The notes below the pieces were generated by a model, which saw only the letters and a list, made by a program, of their open reading frames with translations, had not been told where the DNA came from and searched no databases. From Neocallimastix lanati (nom. inval.) (Eukaryota; Neocallimastigomycota; Neocallimastigomycetes; Neocallimastigales; Neocallimastigaceae): a stretch of 64,000 nt of DNA. Numbering within the stretch: position 1 is the first letter of the stretch; every line of letters begins with the position of its first letter. The stretch spans positions 1,541,001 through 1,605,000 of the forward strand of contig JACVTC010000019.1 in NCBI GenBank assembly GCA_016946835.1, given 5' to 3'. The translations under genes and the position numbers were made by a program. Shown one piece after another: positions 1-12,028 of the stretch.

Positions 1-2988
1 AAATATAGAATAATAAAATATAAAAATATGTAAATGTATTGATAAATACTAATTATACATAAATATAATACCAAAAAGTAAAAGTTTGATTTATATATTT
101 CAAAAATTTTCATTTTTATACATTTTTGTACATTTTTATATGTTTTTTTTTGATAAAACTTTCTCTAAATCTAATAGATTTAATTCACATTTCCAATAAC
201 AAGGATTTCTATACAAATATAACTCTTTCAGTATTATTTTGTTCAAGTAATGAATCAATCAGTAATCAGTAATCATTAAGAAACAATAAAGTTTTTGATA
301 GTGTTTAATATATTTAATCAATACTTAAATGATAATAAACATTACTCTTAATAAGTTAAATCTTTAAACATCTATTTATAATTAGGGAAAAATATTTATG
401 TTTATTCATTATATGTTGATGCTACAGCATGAATAATTATTATTTTTCCAATAACCATTAATAATATAAAAAAATTTTTTAAATATTTTTTTTTGTCATA
501 ATCTATAAATTTTGGAAACTTAAAAAATGTTAATAAATATAATATACATAAGTATAAATAGAATAACTAGAATAACAATAAATAAATATAATAGATATAG
601 GATTTTCATTTTATAGAATAATTAATAATTTATATTTATATATATAACAACAAAGAGTAGACAAATAATATAATTTAAAAATAAAAGTAATAATTAAATT
701 TATTTTATTATGCATCGTTTATATACTATTTTGTAGTATTAAAAATAATTAACATAGTTTAACTATTTGATAATAACATTTTATTAAAAAAAAAAAAGAT
801 ATAGTATTGCAATATAATATCTGAGTTAATTTTTTTAAAATGCAATAAAGTAAAAATAAGAAAAACCTCTATATTTGATATATTAATGATGTTTTTTGTC
901 TTGGAAAAATAGAATTTTAACACATTTAATTGTACAATTTTTTATTAATATAAGTATATGATATATTATTATTATATATATTCATAGCAAAGTTCTTTTT
1001 ATTTTTATTTTATTTTATTTTATATATTATATATATATATATATTATTTTTTTGTAATAAAATAATTTATAAAAAAAGGTTAAGAATAAAATCTTTTTAT
1101 GAATACAAATACAAATACAAATTATATATGATTTGGTTAAAAATTTATTATTTATTTATAAAAATTTATGTTAATTATTTTATGAAGAGGTTATCATATT
1201 ATAAATAATTAATTTTAAATATTAAAAATTTTTTAATTATTTTTTACTTCCAAATTATGTAGAAACCATTATAACCATGGCTTTTTTATCTACCTTTCAT
1301 AATTATTGTGGCGGTAGTAGTAGAATATTTTTTTATTCATTAATATTTTTAATATATGTTTAATAATAATAATAATAATAATTAATAATAATTATAATAA
1401 TGAATAATAATAATAATGAATAATAATAATGAATAATGAATAGAATAATAAATTATAAAAATAATAAATAATTATAATAGTATTAATATATAATAATAAT
1501 AATGAATAAATAATAAGTTTTTTAATATAATAATATATTAATATTATTAAAAAAAAAAATTAAGTATGGAATAGAAATAATAATAGAAATATAAAATGAA
1601 TAGAAATAATAATAGAAATATAAAATGCGAGGCTTAGGAAATTTTTTTTTATATTTTTATATTTTTATATTTTTATATTTTTATATTTATTTTTTATTTT
1701 TGTTTATTGTTAATGTTCTGGACTTCTAAGAATATTTAGTTTAAAAATAATTTTAGATTGGTATAATTATTGAAAAATAAATAATAAAATTGTATATGAA
1801 ATAAAAAAAATAATAAAAAATAAATAATGAAAATTAATAATTTAATATAATATTTTAATTATAATTATGAATAATAAAAAGCAAAAAAAAAAAAAATAGT
1901 TTATTTCATTAACTATTATTAATTTTATTGAACTTTTTATAAAGTTTTAATATTTTAAAAGTAATATCTTTTTTATTTATTTATTTACTCTCTATATTAT
2001 TTAAATTTATTAACCTTTATGAAAGAATATATAAATAATAATACAAAATAAATAATAACAAAATAATAAAATAAAACAATAAAATAACAAAATAATAAAA
2101 TAACAAAATAATAAAATAACAAAATATTAAAATAACAAAATATTAAAATAACAGAATAATTATAAAAAAAAAAGGATTAAATTTATTAAATTTATTTATT
2201 TATTTATTTTATTTTTACAAAATTTAAATACTATATATTTCCTATTTTATAAAATCTTTTTTATTCTTAATATATTATTATTAATTAATTTTAATTATCA
2301 TTATTAAATCTTATATTATTTAATATATGTTAATATTCTTTCATTTAATTATATTTAGTTTTTTTCCTTTTTTGTATAATTATTTTATACTTTTTTTCAT
2401 TATCAAATAATTTAAAAAAAAGTACAAAGTAACCTTAAAAAAATAATTATATACTTTTAAATTATTTCATATATTATGTTTAATATTATTATAATATTGC
2501 TAATATGTTTTATTATTTATTATAATTATATTTATTTATTAACATTAATTTAATAAGGATGAAAAAGTTTATTGTATATTAATATAAATTTAATTGTACT
2601 AATTTGTTTCAATCAATCAATTTAAATTTTAATTATTATTATTATATAATATTTATATATTATAAATATTATAATATATATTATTAATATATTGTTATAT
2701 ATTATATTTTTATATATCTTTTACACATCAATTAATATTATCCATTGTTCGAATTTTTTTTAAAATAAAATCAATGGAATAAAAATAAATATATATAAAT
2801 AAAAAAATAATTTCTTTTTTTTTTTTTTTTTTCCTATCAGAACAAAGTTCTTATTTTAAAAAAAAAAAATAAAAATAAAAATTAGAAAATAAATAGAACT
2901 AATATCTATTTATTTAATTTAGATTTAGAAATATAGAATAAAGGTACAATTTAAAAAAAAAAATATAAAAAATAAAATAAAAATTAAA
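1..2988. other. A/T-rich intergenic DNA upstream of the zinc-finger gene
   Basis: No gene is visible. The stretch has homopolymers, AAT-type runs around 1360-1520 and a loose tandem array at about 2040-2160. A short block at about 147-190, read on the minus strand, matches about 37790-37840 near the decayed copia element. The 300 bases before the zinc-finger start codon carry dense A and T tracts, as expected of an anaerobic-fungal promoter, but no specific element can be named. Confidence 0.6.
2040..2160. repeat. Degenerate tandem array of AATAAAATAACAAA-like units
   Basis: Short units of AATAAAATAACAAA type recur with a loose 17-19 bp spacing. It is low-complexity DNA with no coding potential. 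Confidence 0.6.
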
Positions 2989-4388
2989 ATGGCTGACGTT
3001 GCTAGAAAAACAAAATCTGCTTCATCTTCTTCTCGTGATAAGATAAAGTATAGAATTTCTGTAAGTAATTTAGAAAGAAAATGATGAGTGAATAAGAAAA
3101 TGGAGTTTTTTTAAGAAAAATGAAAATAAATTAAAATATATGAAAAAAAATTGAATTTATTGAAGTAGTTAATATTAAGATAAATTATTAAATATCGATT
3201 AAAAATAAATAGGAAACTGTTAAGAATAAGTTAACTCAATTAAATATTGATAACGGTAAATATTTAATAATTAAAATTAGTTATTATTATTGAATGAATT
3301 AAAATTAATAAATAATATATTAAAAAATAATTATTAGCCGAAGATCTTTCAAATATTATTACTGAAATTCTTGCTGAAGGTAACAGTAAGGAAGTTCTCA
3401 ATGAAAAATTAACTAAATTCATTGGTCCAGACAAGTTAAAGAGCTCTTTTGTTGAATGGTTATATGGCTATTCTAAAGCTTTCTTCCCACCAACTCCAGC
3501 TCTTTCAGAGGATGAATCAGATACTGAAGCTAAGACTGAAGGTGTAAAGGGTAAGTGTTATAAAATAATAGTATTTAAAATGTTTAAAAAATTATATTAA
3601 TGATTTAATTATTTAAATGACTAAATATAGATGTAAAAGCAAAGAGAAGATCATTCCAAACTCGTAGCCGTAGTGGAAGTAAGTCCTCTATTTCTTCAAT
3701 TGGAAGTAATAAGAGCAAGAAGTCAGTTCATGAACGTAAGAATTCAATTTCTTCTAATACTTCAAACAGTGAACGTGTTCGTTGCCAATATTGGCCAGAA
3801 TGTAATCGTGGTGATCAATGTAAATTCTGGCATCCAAAAGAATTATGTAAGAATTATCCAAACTGTCCATATGGAGATAAATGTTTATATATTCATCCAG
3901 CTGCCCCAGAAACTCCAGCTCGTACCCCATCTAAGCACAACCGTACTAAGAGTGATGCTTCATCAGTAATTTCTTCTGCTTCAAATAGAAGTAATGTTGA
4001 ATGTAAGTTTGGTGCTAACTGTAATCGTCCAGATTGTAAATATTCTCACCCAAGTCCAGCTGCTATTGCTGCTGAAATTGCAAAGAAAGCAACAGCTGCT
4101 GCCACTGAATCTTTAGAACAAACTAAACAAGAACTTCAAAAGCAATTACAAGAACAAGCTCAATTAAAGAACAGTGCTGCCAGTAAAACAGCTGCTAAAT
4201 CAAATGTTCCATGTCATTTCTTCCCAAATTGTAAGAACCCAGACTGTCCATACCAACATCCATCACCAAGCAAGGTTATTAGCGATCTTAAGACTAAGAA
4301 ATCAAATTCTGAATTTAATGTTTTATGTCGTTATGATGGAAATTGTACTCGTGCTGACTGTAAATTCCTTCACACCAAAAAGAATTAA
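2989..4388 (+). CDS. Nab2/ZC3H14-type CCCH zinc-finger poly(A)-RNA-binding protein
   Basis: Four exons (2989-3060, 3213-3255, 3338-3550, 3631-4388) join in frame with GT-AG introns (GTAAGT, GTAAAT, GTAAGT donors) to give about 361 residues ending in TAA. Residues about 39-95 form a helical region like the Nab2/ZC3H14 N-terminal PWI-like fold, followed by an acidic and then Ser/Arg/Lys-rich linker. Five CCCH fingers start near residues 161, 182, 234, 304 and 342 with spacing C-x5-C-x4/5-C-x3-H, the family signature. A short Gln/Glu/Lys coiled-coil-like stretch lies between fingers 3 and 4. Family members bind poly(A) tails and act in nuclear mRNA quality control and export. Five fingers resembles ZC3H14 more than the seven of yeast Nab2. 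The start codon is the first ATG, in a run of A residues, and opens the only frame that splices cleanly. The function is inferred from domain layout. Confidence 0.85.
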
Positions 4389-4810
4389 ATAAAATTGTTT
4401 AATAATTCTGTTTTAATACGATAGTTAAGAATCTCACATTCGTTCATTTTATTTTTATTTTTATTTTTTATAATATGAAATTAAATTGTACTATCATGAA
4501 TAATTGCAAAAATATTTAATTAGTTTAAGTTATAAATAAATAAATACAATAAAAAAATTATTACATAATAAAAAAATAATAAATTTTGACTATTTCTTAT
4601 ATTTTGTGTATTTTGTTTTATATTAATTTATAAAAAAAAAAAAAGATTATGTTTATATATTCTTTTTAAATTATTAATTAAAAGTATGAGTTAGTAGGGA
4701 AATTTAAAATTATTTATAAAAAGATTAAATTTTTATTTTTATGTTAAAAAATCTAATGCACCTTTGTAATTATATTTATAATTAATAATATGTATATGTA
4801 ATATTAAACC
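4389..4810. other. Downstream A/T-rich spacer
   Basis: This is the 3' flank of the zinc-finger gene. No coding or structured signal is visible before LINE homology begins near 4811. Confidence 0.6.
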
Positions 4811-4961
4811 AAAAAATATAAATGTTAAAAAATATTACGATATTTTAGAACGTTACTGGAAATCAGTTTCCAAATTTCAAGGTATTAAAGGTCAAAATTA
4901 CCATTGTAATAAGTTCTCAAACAATAAAGCTATAATTATGCTTAGCTTAAAATATCCCCAA
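4811..4961 (+). mobile_element. A0: old LINE family A fragment (5' part of the host copy)
   Basis: This matches the family A C-terminal region at about 9640-9793 nearly base for base, then stops at ATCCCCAA, where A1 begins. Its continuation (TCCCCAATTCAAC and the following 31 bases) reappears after the A1 and A2 tails at 11327-11371. The fragment is therefore an older A copy split by later insertions. It encodes only a piece of the region just before the C-terminal zinc finger. Confidence 0.75.
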
Positions 4962-5435
4962 CTAGAAACACATCCTGCTGCTGGAAAGTGTCTTAAATTG
5001 ATTTTTAATAAAATATGGAATGGGTCTTTTCCTAAAAAATGGAACTCAGCTTCTATTGTATCAATCCCTAAGAAAGGTGACCTATCAGATTGTAGTAATT
5101 ATCGAGGTATTTCTCTCATTAATGTTGGACTGAAAATCATTTCAAAAATTGTTACAGATAGAATATCTTCTTACGCACTCTCACACAATTTCATTAGACC
5201 TGAACAATTTGGCTTTCGCAACCGTGAAGAATGCATTAGTTTATTCATTTCCGTTAGAGAAATATGCCAAAGAAGAAAATTTCAAGGAAAATTCACATAT
5301 TTAGCCTTTTTAGATCTTAAAAAAGCTTATGATTCAGTTCCTATTTTTAACATTCTTACTAAATTATATCATTATGGAGTACGTGGTAAATGTTTTGATT
5401 TTCTTTGTAATTTATATACTTCATCTAAAGCTCGT
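4962..5435 (+). pseudogene. A1 reverse transcriptase, N-terminal part (fingers/palm)
   Basis: The open frame encodes canonical LINE RT blocks in order: FPKKWNSASIVSIPKKGD, NYRGISLINVGLKIISK, EQFGFRNREECISLF and the catalytic-Asp block AFLDLKKAYDSVP. It ends at SKAR, where B1 inserted. The first seven or so codons of the longer open frame (from 4938) belong to host copy A0. There is no start codon of its own and no endonuclease, because the copy is 5'-truncated. The other half lies at 8750-10516. It cannot make an active enzyme as it stands. Confidence 0.85.
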
Positions 5436-8400
5436 TCATAAACCTTTATTAATAAAAGGTAAATGTTTTTCATCAGTTAATTCAGATAATTCTTTCTCTC
5501 TGCCTAAAAAGACAGTTAAATGGGATAGATTAAAATGTATAAATGAAAAAGAATCAATTTTTGACAACAACTATTTTAGTGTATTAGAGGAAGTGATTCC
5601 AGATCCTAATATTAGTATTGATGATATTTCAAAGAAATTTATTTCAACTTCATTCAATATTGCTAAGGAACTTAATATCACGTCAATTTCAGAAGTTCGA
5701 AAATCTTTTTTTCATATGTCGCAGAAAATATTTAATTTGCAAAAACTCAAAATGAAATTATATAAATCCATTAAAAGAAGAGGTTCTTATCATAATTTAG
5801 ATGAATTTGAAGAATTAATTGATAAATATAATAGAATGTGCAAAATTATTCATCATATGTGTAATATTTATAGGAAAACTGAATACCAACATTGGATTAA
5901 TACAGGATGTGAATATATGAAATCTCATAACCCTAAAAAAGCTTGGAAATGGCTTAAAACAACAGCAAAAGTAGATAAATTTAAAAATATGTCAAATTCT
6001 CCAGTAAAGGACAAAAATGGTAAACTAGCTACTTCTACTAAAGAACAGTTAGAAGTATGGCACAATCACTATAAAAAACTTGCTTCAAGCCATTCTGATA
6101 TCAATAGTGCATTAATCGAATGGTATAATAAATTTTCCAATGGAACAATTAGGTATACGAGACACAATGAATGGGATATAAATCAAGACATCAGTATAGA
6201 AGAAATTAGAGAAGCAATTTTGGCTACTCCAAATTTTAAAGCTTCAGGCCCGGATGGAATTCCTATTGAATTTTATAAAGCTTTAATTCCTCCGGATGAC
6301 GAAAATTCAGTAAATAATTCTTCTTCTGGTTTAAATTGTTTACAGAAGATATACTCAAGAATTTAGAATGGAGAATTTCCTAGCTCATGGAATGAAGCAA
6401 GTATTATATCTATTCCTAAAAAAGGAGATGATCTATCTGATTGTGACAATTATCGAGGTATCTCTCTGATTAACAATGGTATTAAACTCATTTCGAAAAT
6501 AGTCTCCAAAAGAATTTCGGAATATGGACTTAAAAATAATTTTATTAGGCCAGAGCAATTTGGATTTCGTACTAAAGAAGAATGTGTTAGTTTATTTATT
6601 TCAATTCGAGAAATTTGTCAAAGGCGTAAAAATGATAATAAAGAAACTTACCTAGCTTTTCTAGATTTAAAAAAGGCATATGATTCTGTTCCAATAGGTA
6701 ATATTTTATATAAATTAGATGCTTTAGGTATTAGAGGTAAATGTTATCAATTTATAAAAAATCTATATTTGACATCCAAAGCTAGTGTTAAAATTGATGA
6801 TCAATATTCGGAATCTTTTAATATTATGAAAGGAGTTAGACAAGGTTGTCCACTATCACCAATTCTTTTCAATCTTTTTATTAATGACATTTTTAATGAT
6901 GTTTCAGAACTTGGAATTCCTTTAGGCGAATCTAGATGTTGTGGTGGACTCTTTGCAGATGATATTGTTCTATGCGCACCGTCAAGAACTAAGTTGAAAA
7001 AAATGCTTAAGAAGGTAAATGAATGGGCTAAATTTAATATGATGAATTTTGGAATTAATAAGTGTGCAACGATGGTGATTCGACCAGACACACCTCTTTT
7101 TCAAAATAAAAGAGATCCTACTTTTTATCTTGCTGGTCAACCAATTCCAATAACTAAATGTTATACCTATTTAGGTATACCATTTGATAAAAGCTTATCG
7201 TTGAAACCTATTATTAAATTACTTAACTCTAAAGTAACTAAAGCTCTCTTTTCTGTTAGTAAATTTCTTTCAAATTCCAAAATTCCTATTCCATTTAAGA
7301 AGATTATAATTAACTCTTATGTACTTAGTAAAGTCTCTTACTTTGCACCTTTACTTGGTTCGAATAAAACGAGAACAAATAATACTCAGAAATTAATTAA
7401 TAAAGGATTAAGATGGATTGCAGGTATACAAAAAGCCAAATCATTTATTAATGTATATTCTATTTCAAAAGATTTACATATTCCTCCATTGTCAGCTAAG
7501 TGTGCTTTGTCTCAGGTCAAATGTTTTGATAAATGGAAAAATTCAAATTGTATTATTTCCTATTTAGTTAATAATATTCCAAAATCTAGAAAATATACAT
7601 GGACGAAAGAAAGTAGAACTCTTAAACGTAAACTAGAGAAAAGAGGTAATAACGATAATAAAATCAAGGATTTTTATTGGAAAAGAGATATGAAAATCAA
7701 TTCTATTAAAGCTGAGTTTTATGACAAAAACAAATTCGAAGAAACATCAAAATTTATAAAACTTTGTTATGACTATCCTGATCTTTCATATGGTTTCTAT
7801 TGGCTATTGAGAGCACGAAGCGGATATAGATTAAATGCTAGAATTGCTAAAGCTGCAAAAATAGTGGACCAAATGTGTCCTAATTTTTGTCCCTGTTGTA
7901 AAAGTAATAAACAATGGATAAGTCATTGGTTAATTGATTGTCCCTTTTTCAATCATACTCGTAGTAAAGTTAATGATAAAATTTTATTTTTATATAATGC
8001 TTTTTACCGTGGCAACCTAACAAATGATATTGTTAATAGTAATAATGATAATAGTAATAATAATAATAGTAATAGTTATAATAGTAATAATAATATTAGT
8101 AATAGTATTTTTAGTAATGTTAGTAATAGTATTGAAAATAATGTGTATATTGATTCTAGTGTGTGTGAAAAAGTGTTTAATTTCCTTCTTGGAGGTCGAA
8201 GTATTAATAACAGTACAAGGGAATGGAAGGATCTATTTAAGTGCCAGATGAAATCAGGTGCTTATTCTGATACTCCGTTCTTAGTGGTTACTGCGGCACT
8301 TCTCCAATCGATTATACCTATTGCTATTGGCCAGCAATGGTCTTTGTTCAATAGGTTCAAATCGAATCGTACTACTACTACCAAGAGCGTCAATGCTGAA

Positions 8401-8463
8401 GAAACAGTAAGACAGGCCAGCAGGGCTAGCGCAACCAATGAAGATCATAATTTTGTATCTTAA
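5436..8463 (+). pseudogene. B1 RT polyprotein with a single in-frame TAG
   Basis: One frame stays open throughout except TAG at 6364-6366. Before it lies the endonuclease-RT linker (about 300 residues). After it come RT blocks: SSWNEASIISIPKKGD, NYRGISLINNGIKLISK, AFLDLKKAYDSVP, GVRQGCPLSPILFNLFIND and the catalytic FADD (near 6952-6963). These are followed by the thumb and a C-terminal Cys-Cys-His-Cys zinc finger (CPCCKSNKQWISHWLIDC, about 7890-7945). An Asn/Ser-rich linker and a conserved VFNFLLGG module close the protein. It ends in TAA at 8461-8463. The copy lacks the N-terminal domain and most of the endonuclease. The TAG is shared with B2, so it predates this insertion. Confidence 0.88.
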
Positions 8464-8494
8464 AATTATGATTAACATTGCGAAGTCAAAGTTA

Positions 8495-8518
8495 ATTATT
8501 ATACTTCAGTATAATAAT
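8495..8518 (+). other. Perfect hairpin in the B1 3' UTR
   Basis: ATTATTATAC and GTATAATAAT pair over 10 bp around a TTCA loop. The same hairpin occurs in B2 at 16718-16741. Many LINEs use a 3' UTR stem-loop for template recognition by their RT; that role is inferred here. Confidence 0.7.
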
Positions 8519-8697
8519 GCCCTTGTGAAGTCTTACAAATATTAATTAAATGAAACTAGAATATATTATACCATTATTTTATTTTTATTTTGTGTTTTAT
8601 TTTTTGTTTATTTTTTTATCATTTTTTTTTTTTTATTATTTTATTACATGTATTTTATCAAATATTTAATTAATAAAGATGAAACAAGTTTGCTGCC

Positions 8698-8740
<43 letters not shown>

Positions 8741-8749
8741 AAAGCTCGT

Positions 8750-10516
8750 GCTCGATTTGCTTCAATGTTATCAAATGAATTTCCTATTAAAAGAGGTGTT
8801 CGTCAAGGTTGTCCATTATCTCCAATTTTATTCAATTTATTCATCAATGATATATTAAATGACTGTGAAAAGTATGGTGTTAATATTGGAAGAAAAAAGT
8901 GTTGTGGTGGACTCTTTGCTGATGATGTTGTTCTCATTGCTCCAAGTGCAAAAAATTTAGAAAAATTACTAAAAAAGGTACATAGATGGGCTAATTTAAA
9001 TGAAATGACTTTTGGTATTGAAAAATGTGCAACTATGGTTATAAAACCAATGAACTTCCAATCTCCTCCAAACTATAGTGACCCAACCTTCTATTTAGGA
9101 ATGAATGCTATTCCTAAAGTTTCTAGTTATATTTATCTTGGTATTCCTTTTTCTGATGATCTCTTACTAGAACACATTATATCTCACATGCATTTTAAAG
9201 TTAGAAAATCCCTTCTTTCATTTACACATTTCATCTCAATTAAACTTATCCCTATTGCATACAAGAAAAAAGTTCTTCAATCCTTTGTTATTAGTAAAGT
9301 AATTTATTATTCTCCTTTACTTGGTTCAAACAAATCCAGAACGGCCAGAATTCAAACATTAATTAATACTGGTCTATTTTGGTGTATCGGCTCCTTCTCT
9401 AAAAATGGTAAAACAAGTTCAGAAGACAATGACTATATTAGACATAATTCTACTATGAGTACTTATGCTTTATCTCGAGATCTAAGCATTCCTCCTATTG
9501 CTGGTGTCTGCGCAGCCTTACAGATTAAATCATTTGCAAAATGGAGTAAATCAAACTGTATTATAAAGGATCTTATTAAATCTATTCCCAAAATGCATCA
9601 TTATTCCTGGACTAAAGAATCTAGAACACTGTATAAAAAAATCAAAAAATATAAATATGAAAAATATGACGATATTTTAGAACGTTACTGGAAATCAGTT
9701 GCCAAATTTCAAGGTATTAAAGGTCAAAATTACGATCGTAATAAGTTCTCAAACAATAAAGCTATAATTATGCTTAGTTTAAAATATCCCCAATTCAACT
9801 TAGGGTTTTCGTGGATTATACGTTTACGCTGTGGTTATAAATACAATACTACTATTGCTATTAGAATGGGTAGAGTTTCAGAAGATTGTCCCAAGTATTG
9901 CCCCTGTTGTGGCGAAGATAAACAATCTTTTGAACATTGGATTTTTAAATGCGATGCTCTTGCATCTTTTAGATGGAATTCTTTAAATTTCATCGATGAT
10001 CTCTATGTTTTATTCCTTAGGAAGATTAGAGCGTTTAATCCTCTTTCTTCCTATGACTCTATTTCTAATTTTGAAGATTATATCAATCATTATATATACT
10101 TGTTCCTTCTTGGTGGGACTTTAGTTTTAAATGAGCTACATTTCGATAGTGGGGAACAGAGACAATTAAATGAACTACTTTTCAAAGGTTCATCTGAGTC
10201 ACCTGTTCCAAAAATTGTGGGCTTGGCGGAATTCTTAACAAGTGCAATACCTATCATTAGTAGTTCGTTTGAGCTATTATTTGATAGGTATTGCAAAATA
10301 CCAAACTTATCCAAGAGCGTCGACGTCGTACTGATAAGGCATAATGATAATACAGGATCGTCATCTATTGCTACGAAGGATGAATCTCTCCCTAGTAGTT
10401 CAATAAATGATGAGTCCGGGGAGAGTTTAGTGGACACCACACTATCTATTTTAAAGATGTTACTTCTAGGTTTTATTTCTTTTTTATTTGATAGGAAGGG
10501 AAAAATTCCCGCATAG
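8750..10516 (+). pseudogene. A1 reverse transcriptase, C-terminal part
   Basis: This continues the RT cut at 5435. The blocks are GVRQGCPLSPILFNLFIND (near 8797), the catalytic FADD of CCGGLFADDVVLIAPS (near 8911-8925), the thumb, and then the zinc finger CPCCGEDKQSFEHWIFKC (about 9901-9954). A C-terminal module containing YLFLLGG (about 10090-10115) follows, with a region ending near a hydrophobic helix. The stop is TAG at 10514-10516. Apart from the B1 insertion I see no lesion. The open frame running in from 8648 is only B1 tail and poly(A) (read as poly-Lys), not real protein. Confidence 0.88.
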
Positions 10517-10662
10517 TACAACTTGCCGAAATACATAGTATTTTCGAGCTTTTTATTTTTTTATTTTTTAATTTTTTATTTTTAATTTCAAATGTACTTT
10601 TCACCTACATGTATTTTTTATAATAAAATTAATAAAGTTTTGGAAGTGTATTCTCTTCCCTG

Positions 10663-10699
<37 letters not shown>

Positions 10700-10708
10700 C
10701 AATTCAAC

Positions 10709-11326
10709 GATTATATCAATCATTATATATACTTGTTCCTTCTTGGTGGGACTTTAGTTTTAAATGAGCTACATTTCGATAGTGGGGAACAGAGACAATT
10801 AAATGAACTACTTTTCAAAGGTTCATCTGAGTCACCTATTCCAAAAATTGTGGGCTTGGCGGAATTTTTAACAAGAAGAATACCTATCATAAGTAGTTCG
10901 TTTGAGCTATTATTTGATAGGTATTGTAAAATACCAAACTTATCCAAGAGCGTCGACGTCGTACTGATAAGGCATAATGATAATACAGGATCAGCATCTA
11001 TTTCTACGAAGGATGAATCTTGCCCTAGTAGTTCAATAAATGATGAATCCGGGGAGAGTTTAGTGGACACCACACTATCTATTTTAAAGATGTTAATTCT
11101 AGGTTTTATTTCTTTTTTATTTGTTAGGAAGGGAAAAATTCCTGCATAATACAACTTGCCGAAATACATAGTATTTTCGAGCTCTTTTATTTTTTATTTT
11201 TTAAATTTTTTATTTTTAATTTCAAATGTACTTTTCACCTACATGTATTTTTTAAAATAAAATTAATAAAGTTTTGGAAGTGTTTTCTCTTCCCTGTCTA
11301 TAAAAAAAAAAAAAAAAAAAAAAAAA
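10709..11326 (+). mobile_element. A2: short 5'-truncated LINE family A copy
   Basis: It corresponds to the last ~450 bp of the A coding region plus 3' UTR, with a poly(A) tail at 11302-11326. A 13-bp duplication TCCCCAATTCAAC flanks it at 10696-10708 and 11327-11339. The coding remainder (to TAA near 11147) encodes the C-terminal YLFLLGG module without interruption. It inserted immediately after the A1 poly(A), in the same target motif A1 had used. Confidence 0.92.
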
Positions 11327-11339
11327 TCCCCAATTCAAC

Positions 11340-11371
11340 TTAGGGTTTTCAGGATTATACGTTTACGCTGT
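11340..11371 (+). mobile_element. A0: 3' continuation of the split host copy
   Basis: TTAGGGTTTTC followed by GGATTATACGTTTACGCTG(T) matches A1 at about 9800-9831, directly continuing the fragment cut at 4961. It ends abruptly where B2 begins. Confidence 0.75.
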
Positions 11372-11550
11372 TTCCCCGAGCAGGGATGTAATCGATTTAT
11401 GTATTTAAATCGCCTGCAAGGGGAATTAACTTTACTCTTATAAAGTAGATCCACAGTACTGGTGCAAAATAGTAGTAAAGTTATATTTTGTGTTAATTAA
11501 TAACATTATGCGCAATGGTAATGTTATTGGTAAAATTTTTCTGGTGAACA
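11372..11550 (+). other. Highly structured 5' leader of LINE B2 (three strong hairpins)
   Basis: Hairpin 1 spans 11372-11425: TTCCCC/GGGGAA, then GCAGG/CCTGC, then CGATTT/AAATCG, nested. Hairpin 2 closes with AACTTTACT (11428-11436) and AGTAAAGTT (11474-11482). Hairpin 3 pairs AATAACATTA (11499-11508) with TAATGTTATT (11519-11528). A weaker GTGAA/TTCAC stem follows near 11543-11556. The G+C content is well above the surroundings. It could be a promoter/leader RNA fold of the LINE, or an unrelated structured RNA captured at its 5' end. It does not fit the nested pseudoknot of an HDV-like ribozyme. Confidence 0.6.
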
Positions 11551-12028
11551 TTCACTGCGGAATATAATGGTGCATTTTTGGAACATTGTTAAATAAGTTA
11601 CACCCAAGAATTAGTAATACATTTTCATTGTATTTCTATTTTCATGTAGTATTACTATTCTCATGTAAGAATTTATTGTATTCAATTGTATTTCAACTAT
11701 ATATTTCATGTATAACGTTGTAAGAGATTGATTCACTCTAAATCTTGTAGTAATTTATTTAACTCTTTACTAATTTTGTGCCATTATATTTCATCAATTC
11801 AATCTTAGTCATTAAATACTTTACGATATTCAAATTAAATAATATACTGAAAAAAGTGCTAAATCAAATTATTTTTCAATCGTTCAACAAACTACTAATT
11901 ATCGAAATTATTTACTCCAAAAAGATATAAAATTATTACAATTCTTATTATACTCAAGACTTTATAATAAAAACTGACTTTTATTTTTTATTTTTTTAGT
12001 TATTAATTTTTAGTATTTTATTACTATT

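Larger units (their letters stand above)
5436..8737 (+). mobile_element. B1: 5'-truncated LINE family B copy inserted in A1
   Basis: It begins with TCATAAACC, equivalent to position 13681 of copy B2 (the end of the endonuclease domain), and ends in a 37-base poly(A) tail (8701-8737). The 12-bp duplication TCTAAAGCTCGT flanks it at 5424-5435 and 8738-8749, proof of target-primed insertion. The 3' UTR (8464-8700) contains a perfect 10-bp hairpin at 8495-8518. Confidence 0.92.
4962..10695 (+). mobile_element. A1: 5'-truncated LINE family A copy, split by B1
   Basis: The element runs from the start of the RT domain to a 30-base poly(A) tail (10666-10695). It is interrupted at 5435/8750 by B1. 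Both flanks share TCCCCAA, the short target duplication. Removing B1 and one copy of its target duplication restores a single open frame from 4962 to 10516, so A1 was intact (though truncated) when B1 arrived. The 3' UTR (10517-10665) carries a hairpin conserved in A2 and A3. Confidence 0.85.

Noticed and set aside
8648-8749. N-terminal extension of the A1 frame starting at ATG 8648
   Set aside because: It is B1 3' UTR and poly(A) read as poly-Lys, brought in frame by the insertion.
10090-11169. 148-codon minus-strand ORFs at 10090-10536, 10723-11169 and 53178-53654
   Set aside because: They are antisense shadows of the conserved LINE A C-terminal coding region, repeated because the element is repeated.
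11372-11560. HDV-like or hammerhead ribozyme at the LINE 5' end
   Set aside because: The stems are simply nested or consecutive with no P1-P2 pseudoknot order, and no CUGANGA...GAAA hammerhead core is present.
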